The notes under the pieces: model-generated | The model's database searches: none | What the model was told of the DNA's origin: nothing | Seen by the model: the letters and a program-made list of their open reading frames with translations, nothing else | From: Gari tellinella | Lineage: Eukaryota > Mollusca > Bivalvia > Cardiida > Psammobiidae | Direction of reading: 5' to 3' | DNA length: 64,000 bases | NCBI GenBank assembly: GCA_922989275.2 | Contig: OV277874.1 | Span: 18,712,154-18,776,153, forward strand | Part shown: piece after piece, positions 57,979 through 64,000 of the stretch | Position numbering within the stretch: the stretch's first letter is position 1 | Layout of the letters: every line of letters starts with the position of its first letter | Translations under genes and position numbers: made by a program

Positions 57979-59917
57979 TACAATGAAACCCCTCTAAACC
58001 GGACATGCGTGGGGACAACATAAATTTCAGGTTAAGAGGGGTTTCCCTTTAGAGGGGTTTTAACCCATATACAGTGGTAAATACGCTATTCCTACCCACT
58101 TTACGCGTTTCTTACGCGTTTGTTAAGCGTTCATTAAGCGTTCGTTACCCGTTTCGTTTAACGCGTTTACTACCCGTTTCTTAACGCGTTTCTTAACGCG
58201 TTTAAACGCGTTTAAAAGAGCCCGGATGAAAGGGGAGTAATCATGGAGAAAGGGAGGTAATCCATGTATGACTTGCGGGCCGCTCTTATCCTACTTAAGA
58301 ATTTAGTAAATATCGCTACTGTTGAGTAAATATAATCTTACAAAATTTTATGAAATCATTTTCTTTAAGAAGAAAAGTTATCCTGTGAGAGTTTTATGAA
58401 TATACATTTATTTCCCATATAAAGGATACGGTTTAAAAAGGATTATGTAAATTGTGTTTATTACTATTACTATGAACATGCGGAATTCCCAAATGCCACA
58501 TGTGGCATGCAGGGCTAGCCGCTAACACTGTTGCGTCACAAGCCGGACAGGGGGGTAATAAAACTGCGGCTTATCAAAGTAAGTATCCTAATGCCCCATT
58601 GGGGTTGATTGGAATATCAACCAAATAAACCAAATCTTATATGCGAGTAGATCTATGTGTCAGTTATCATACTCTCTCATCAAAGTAAAAGATATCTGTA
58701 TAGTTTGAATATGGATGAGACTCCCGTAACTCGGCATTTCATCTAGAGCCAAACTGTAAAAATGAAATCAAGACCGTATGCTTCATTCTTAGCTGTAAAA
58801 CATAAGACCCGAAATACTCGGCGTCCCATCTACATCTAAATCGATAGTGTTAACTATTATGAAAAGTAATTGGGTTTATTCAAAGCTGTCAGTTTGGATC
58901 CTGATGCTATGCCGATCTATACAGCCAGGCGTTTGATCTGGATTCAAACCGTTTGAATAGAAATCAACATGGAAGGAATTATTCTAATACATATCAAACA
59001 GAAATAATCTCGATGAAACGCCGAGTCACTCAGCATTATGATCGAGATCCAAACTGTCTATATTTATATAAATTCTAAAAGCGAACCCCGTTTAGATCCT
59101 GATAAGAGGCGTCTCATTTACAGAAAATGTTTTCAAAAATCGCATTACAATATGAGTTTTATCACGAAAATGCTCCAGTGACAAATCGATTCTTGCTTTT
59201 TATTAACCCGTTTCATTCGGATTTTTCTAAAACGGCAATCATCGATAAGATCCGAAATCTCCGCGTGAAACGGAAAACGGACGCACCAATCGCAGCATCT
59301 CGGGTATAACCGTTTATTAACGCGTTTAAACGCGTTCAAATCGTTAGTCCTTAACCGTTCGTTAAGCGTTCATTAAGCGTTCGTTAACCGTTCACTATGC
59401 GTTTCTTACGCATAGATAAACGCGTAAATGGGTAGGAATAGCGTATTTACCACTGTATTGTTTCTAGTTTGGAAGATAGCTCATCAGAATGCTTTACTTT
59501 CAACCTGTTTTAAGCTATAATCTGCTAGAATATTATAACATATTTCTGATATACATATTTTCTTCACAGAAGGAATACATCAAAGGCGTAAAAATACACA
59601 CACACACACATACATTGTATATATATATATGTCACTACTGAGGAGCCGAGAGGCGAAACTAGTTTAGTAGAGGAGCGTAATGTTTTTATTAAATATTTTT
59701 TAAACAAAGGCATAATCTTTTTCTTTTTTTAATTCGATATATATCTAAACTTGTACCGGACCGACTTTTGTCGGACCTTTGCATTTCCGTTTATATATAT
59801 GTATATATGTTGTGATGGGTTTAAATAAGGAAGGGTTGGAAACAGTACCAACGTTTTTGTCCTGTTTAGAGAGAATTCCGGTATTTAGAGGTTCCGGTTT
59901 GGAGGGGGTTTACTGCA
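57979..59917. mobile_element. family G MITE split by a 1.39-kb TIR element
   Basis: TACAATGAAACCCCTCTAAA ... GTTCCGGTTTGGAGGGGGTT. The partial A core (CATCAGAATGCTTTACTTTC) resumes after the insertion, as in the G copy at 8261-8632. Near 59600-59640 a CA/TA microsatellite is also present. Confidence 0.75.
58070..59457. mobile_element. non-autonomous TIR element with GCGTT arrays
   Basis: TACAGTGGTAAATACGCTAT at the left, ATAGCGTATTTACCACTGTA at the right; the inverted repeat runs about 29 bp. Inside each end are arrays of GTTAAGCGTTCATTAAGCGT and AACGCGTTTAAACGCG. The middle (58330-59290) has decayed core-like hairpins (for example 58895-58950) but no transposase. TA at both tips. Confidence 0.85.
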
Positions 59918-59933
59918 TGGGTTGTGATATGGT

Positions 59934-60174
59934 TACAGTGGAGAAAACTTTAATTATTTCCCAATCAACCGTTAAACGCATTTACGCTGAAACTAGTATT
60001 TCCACTGCAAACAGTTTGGATTCTTGTCAGACTTCACACAGTTTGCCACTCAGATTTGAAATAAATCGTGAGAAATTTAAAAAATAAATGGAATTTTCTT
60101 TTATAGTGCATTGTGTTTGCGTTTCGTAAAGCGTTTACACGGGAAATAATAACGTACCTGTACTCTCCACTGTG
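59934..60174. mobile_element. family B MITE, core reduced
   Basis: TACAGTGGAGAAAACT ... GTACTCTCCACTGT with GTTTGGATTCTTGTCAGAC in place of the core. Confidence 0.75.
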
Positions 60175-60505
60175 CAAGATCATAAGATATGTCATATGTA
60201 GCGGTGAAGACTTTTTAACCCATTTGCGCCCAGTGGATTCTTCCATTCTTATATAGTGGATCGGATCTAATATTGTTATATATGTAACTTGTTACCCAAC
60301 CCAATTACATGTATATATGAAGGAATAAAACTATGTTTAAACCACTTTAGTCTTTATAATTATTAGTTATTATTATTATTATTATAAACATCAAACGGAA
60401 AAGTCCACAGGGTATCAAAACTCAAAACTCAAAATAAGTTCAATCCTGTAAGTGTTACCGTGTTTTAGTAACTTGTTATCCTTTCAAAGATATACATCTA
60501 TCGTA
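60175..60505. other. no gene; (ATT)n at about 60362-60384
   Basis: Unassigned DNA with a short ATT microsatellite. Confidence 0.4.
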
Positions 60506-61020
60506 CGTTCATTAGCGTGAACCTCTCGTCGCGAACCTTTTTGCTCGGGGCGAACCATAGAAGGAGGAACCAGGAGAGAAATAAAAGGTTGCAATGTTGT
60601 TAAAGACTTTTCCTCAGTCCATTGATGGACTAACACCCCATTGTATTCGATAGGCGGGAAAAAGCATGAACCACAAGCTTTCACCGGGTATACCAATCCC
60701 AGATGGTGTGAAATCACAGGTAACTAATCTGAAGTTGTCTAGAGAGGCCCTCACATACTCACACTCAAGGGTTTTTCAATGTGTTTTACTAACCAACCTA
60801 ACAAATTTAAGGTACGGGCAACACATGCAACGCTTGGCTGAGTATATCCCTAGACAAGATAGCAGTAAGTGACAAAACTTGCACGTGGCTGCATGCTTTG
60901 ATAGCTGGTTAGGTGTTATGATCGAAAGGTCGTCAGGAGATGTCTTTAAAACCTGTGGTTCGCCTCGGTCAGAGAGGTTCGCGACGAGAGGTTCAGAAAA
61001 GTTCGCGCTAATGAACGCAG
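60506..61020. mobile_element. TIR element, GTTCATTAGCG ends
   Basis: CGTTCATTAGCGTGAACCTC, then TCGTCGCGAACC and CGGGGCGAACCA at the left. At the right GGTTCGCCTCGG, AGGTTCGCGACGAGAGGTTC and GTTCGCGCTAATGAACG. The pair of inverted blocks is about 60 bp long. The 400-bp middle has no recognised coding content. Confidence 0.7.
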
Positions 61021-61029
61021 GACTGGTGT

Positions 61030-61215
61030 CGTCTGACCAAATATGTCGTCTGCACGTTTATGATAGATTCAATTTTTTTGAAATTTTAACTGAATAAATA
61101 TTGATACACTTGCCTTGGACAGTATTGATCGCGATCAGACGCCGCGTCACGCGGCGTCTGATCGCGATCAATACTGTTTGCAAAATTAACCAGTCACCTT
61201 AAGCGGTGAAAAATT
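61030..61215. mobile_element. family C-like remnant with altered perfect hairpin
   Basis: ACAGTATTGATCGCGATCAG ... CTGATCGCGATCAATACTGT, 28-bp perfect arms around TCA (61119-61177). Bases that differ from the usual C core are changed in both arms. Confidence 0.75.
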
Positions 61216-61310
61216 GTTAATTAAGCTGGACTGGTGATCTTTAATATCCCTCTAGCTGTGTAATTTCCTGTTTTGCTGTATAAGGTTAAAAGTTTATGCC
61301 AAAGATGTGA

Positions 61311-61560
61311 TACAGTGGAGAATCTGTTATTCTTTCCCAAAAAACGCGTTTACGCTAAAACTATTATTTACAATACAAACAGTTTGGAGCCAGATCAGAC
61401 GCCGGGTAACCCGGCGTCTGATCAGGCTCCAAACCGTTTGCCACCATGACAAACATGAATTATCAGAATTGTCAAAAAGTTGTACTTTTCTACGTTTTAG
61501 TGCTTTGCGTTTGCGTACGTTTGCGTTTAAACGGGAAAGAATAACATATTCTCCACTGTA
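61311..61560. mobile_element. family B MITE
   Basis: TACAGTGGAGAATCTG ... CATATTCTCCACTGTA, core GATCAGACGCCGGGTAACCC (61395-61426). Full length. Confidence 0.92.
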
Positions 61561-61975
61561 TGGGTTATCAAAGAGATTGGCAGTCAGATGAAAAAGTATA
61601 TTCAATGTTTTAGTCTTCGAGGTCAAAGATGGGAGGACATGTTGTCTAGATAGTGTCTGTTTGTGTTTAATATCAATAGATGTGGAGTTATCTCCCTGAC
61701 AAGAAAATATGACAAGGGGAAATAGCTCCAAATAAAAAAACTGAACGTCTTGGAGAGGGCATAGTAGTTTTTGACAATAATTTGTTTTTTTTTAAAAGGT
61801 TTTTTGCTTTTTTTCCTTTGGCAAGCAGAATTTGCGCTTTTTCCATTTCATTTAGATTATTTTGTACAGAAACATCCAATAAACATCATGAGACGGTTAA
61901 AATCTCCCTCCATGTCTTGGGTTCAGAGGAGATGCCAAAGCCATGTGCAATGATTCTCCAAGGTACATTTGCTTG
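61561..61975. other. no gene recognised
   Basis: Possible upstream part of the LINE below, but no RT motif can be read. Confidence 0.35.
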
Positions 61976-62744
61976 ACGTGTATAAACCTGGAAGAGAGCT
62001 GCGGTCTGCGACTAAATCAGTATCGCTGGTTGTACCGTGGAGTCGTTTGGTGAAGTTTGGAGATAGAAGTTTCATGCATGCAGTCCTAAAGCTCTGGAAC
62101 AGTCTACCATCAGACATAAGTCTTCAAAAAGCGTCTGAAAACACACTTCTTTAATATTTGTTATTAGAACACTGCTAGTTATGTTGCATTGGGCAGCCTG
62201 CATTGGGCGTTCTGCTATTATTTCTATCAGTCGGCATTAAGAAGCCAGTTGCTTCATTGCTGATTGATTGATGGGGGTAATGTAATCGCCGTTTTGGGGT
62301 GTCTTTTGTATGTTTATTCATGTTTATTTTAGATCTAATTGTAGTTATTTGTCTTTTCTCGGCGGCCTGCATTGGGCGCTCTATCGTTATGTCTATCAGT
62401 CGGCATTTGGAAGCCAGTTGCTTCATTGCTGATTGATGGGGGTAATGTGATCGCCAGTTTATTCATGTTTATTTTAGATCTAATTGTAGTTATTTGTCTT
62501 TTCCTGGCGCTCTACTATTGTTTCTATCGGTCGACAATCAGAAGCCGGTCGCTTCATTGCTGATTGATGGGAGTTATGTGATCGCCATTTTGGGGGCTGT
62601 CTTTTGTATGTTTATTTATGTTTATTTTAGATCTTATTGTAGTTATTTTGTCTTTTCTCGCTTTGTAGGTACATTTGTGTAATTTCATTTGAAGCGCTTT
62701 TGAACACACTACCCCTGTGTGAAATGAGCGCTATAGAAATCTGG

Positions 62745-62793
<49 letters not shown>
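61976..62793 (+). mobile_element. 5'-truncated LINE: RT C-terminus, repeated 3' UTR and (AAT)n tail
   Basis: The frame at 61969-62154 reads YKPGRELRSATKSVSLVVPW and then LWNSLPSDISLQKASENTLL, the well-known C-terminal end of non-LTR reverse transcriptases (Y.PR.LRS...LWNSLP.dIr). It stops at TAA (62152-62154). The 3' UTR holds three tandem copies of a unit with GCCTGCATTGGGCGTTC, AGAAGCCAGTTGCTTCATTG and TTTATTTTAGATCTAATTG (about 62200, 62360 and 62500), and the element ends GAGCGCTATAGAAATCTGG plus an AATAAT tail (62749-62793). CR1/L2-like clade is a guess. Confidence 0.75.
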
Positions 62794-62796
<3 letters not shown>

Positions 62797-62904
62797 TCGT
62801 TTGAAGTAAATGTGAACGGACGGACAGACGGACAGACATACAGACAGACAGACATGATCCACAACATCAATATGTCTCCCCCTATATAGGGGAGGCATAA
62901 TAAC
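62794..62904. repeat. GGAC/CAGA-hairpin element end, third copy
   Basis: GGACGGACAGACGGACAGAC (62817-62836), CAGACAGACAGACATG and hairpin GTCTCCCCCTATATAGGGGA.GGCATAA. It is the 3' end of the family at 1939-2940, directly after the LINE tail. Confidence 0.7.
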
Positions 62905-63129
62905 GTCGTTTTGACTGTAAGGTAGCTGCTTTTGTTTTTCTTGCAATATTTCAATGACCGAGACACTGTTGTATTTTAACCTTTTCTACTGCCACAGGGT
63001 TCCGACACGATAGAGTTTCAAAATATTTGTAACACAAGTACGTCGTATATGGAGACATTTTGTTTCAATGTGTTTGCAAATAAATCATGTCGGGTCCCTG
63101 TGTTCTCTGCCATTACGTCACCACTCTTC
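62905..63129. other. no feature recognised
   Basis: Unassigned. Confidence 0.35.
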
Positions 63130-63346
63130 AGGGGCGAATGTTGTCGTGAGTCAGATTATAAAAGTCTCATTTATTATTATATCTCCATCTAATCCTGTAT
63201 TGTGACATCTCTTTAGATTCTTCTTGAAAAGACAATTCCAAAGAGATGCCACAAGAAAGGATTTGATAGAGAAATCAGAAATTAAAAGGATTTTAAAGTT
63301 TTGACTTATGACCGTTTTGTCGTACGATTTTTATGAAGCGGGTCCC
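63130..63346. mobile_element. family E MITE, diverged
   Basis: GGGGCGAATGTTGTCGTGAG ... TTTTATGAAGCGGGTCCCTG, core TTTAGATTCTTCTTGAAAAG / GACAATTCCAAA. Confidence 0.75.
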
Positions 63347-63351
63347 TGTTC

Positions 63352-63560
63352 TAAACAATTGTCGTAGATCTATCAATTTCTAAGCTTTTATTTCTCAATT
63401 TGAATTTTAGGTAGACGGCTAGATCTATATGACTTAATAAATATTGAAATGAATGTCAAACAGTTTTGATCTTTCAGACGCCGCGTGACGCGGCGTCTGA
63501 TCAAGATCTAAACTGTTTGCAAATATTTGTTGTACTCGAAGTACGGGAAGTGAATGGGTT
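63352..63560. mobile_element. family C MITE, ends decayed
   Basis: AACAATTGTCGTAGATC, core TTTTGATCTTTCAGACGCCG / CGGCGTCTGATCAAGATC at 63463-63514. Confidence 0.7.
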
Positions 63561-63751
63561 TAAAGATCTTAAATGTCAAATGTTGAAACATTCCCCTTCC
63601 TCCCAACGGTTCAAACTCCCAGCTCTTAATTGTTTTTCATACAGGAATAGGCACGTAGATCAACTTTTCTTGTGTTAACAACCTTTTAAAGTGCAAGAGA
63701 GCTGGGTCAGATACAGAGATACCTATACAAGTGAACGCTTAAACCTAAAAA

Positions 63752-63945
63752 CAGGACTCCAGATAAGGGGAGTATTACAAAAATCTAAATCTTTATTTCT
63801 ACTTTAAACCCTATGGTGTCACTACTCATTAGAATCGTCTCGAAGAGACGATTCTAATGAGTAGTAACACCATAGGATTTGGTACTGAAATAAAGTGAAA
63901 AAATGTTGGTTGTGCTCAGTTTACTCCCCCTTATCTGGAGCCCTG
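63752..63945. mobile_element. family M MITE
   Basis: CAGGACTCCAGATAAGGGGA ... TCCCCCTTATCTGGAGCCCTG is a near-perfect inverted repeat of about 23 bp. The central hairpin CATTAGAATCGTCTC / GAGACGATTCTAATG resembles the E core. Confidence 0.82.
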
Positions 63946-64000
63946 TAAAACTATTGTTTCTATTGCAAACAGTTTGTTTAATCTTAACATATTTTATTTC

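Noticed and set aside
60666..61097. Two 68-72-codon frames inside the GTTCATTAGCG element as a possible transposase
   Set aside because: No catalytic motif or similarity to a known transposase could be seen, and the frames are short.

Overview
The window is animal DNA, most likely from a bivalve mollusc (inference; the species is not identifiable by reading). It holds one large spliced gene in a dense field of small palindromic DNA elements, plus a DIRS-like retroelement, the 3' end of a LINE and a 5-kb satellite.

GENE. Three plus-strand exons (13500-13649, 27845-28181, 28900-40319) join with intact splice signals and matching phases (0, then 1) into one reading frame of 3,968 residues. It has a signal peptide, a diverged AA15-type (chitin-binding type 4 / LPMO) domain, about 3,600 residues of Asn/Ser/Thr/Val/Asp-rich repeats without cysteine, and two small Cys-rich modules at the C-terminus. 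Both histidines of the copper-binding histidine brace appear to be missing, so I infer a secreted structural or chitin-associated protein rather than an active LPMO. Exon 3 alone is 11.4 kb, contains no mobile element, and carries 13 near-identical 28-residue repeats.

REPEATS. Working names: A = TTAA-flanked, GAAAGTAAAGCAGAATGC core; B = TACAGTGG ends, GATCAGACGCCG core; C = TTAACCCTTTCAC ends, same core as B; D = CTCCCT/GGGAGG ends, same core type; E = CCCGTTTCAT ends, GAATCGTCTT core; F = ACCTCTCTATTACGACC ends, A-like core; G = CCGGTTTAGAGGGG ends, usually carrying an A element; H = TTAACTCTTTCCTCCC ends, diverged B/C-like core; I = CAGGGCTGCC ends, A-like core; K = single element with CAGTGCAAAAAG ends; M = CAGGACTCC ends, E-like core. 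All are about 180-370 bp and non-coding. Three hairpin core types recur inside families whose ends differ, and many elements are nested in one another.

LAYOUT. 0-1.25 kb: 3' end of a broken DIRS-like element. 1.6-3 kb: an inverted-repeat element and an AGGTCA-rich tandem element. 3-13.4 kb: MITEs and unassigned DNA. 13.5-40.3 kb: the AA15-like gene, with a 14.2-kb first intron full of MITEs. 40.3-49 kb: MITEs. 49.0-54.0 kb: 69-bp satellite with a higher-order period of about 1.3 kb, apparently derived from half of a B element. 54-64 kb: nested MITEs, a minisatellite, a 1.39-kb terminal-inverted-repeat element, and a LINE 3' end. Apart from this gene and the retroelement remnants I found no convincing protein-coding gene; other open frames are translations of repeats.
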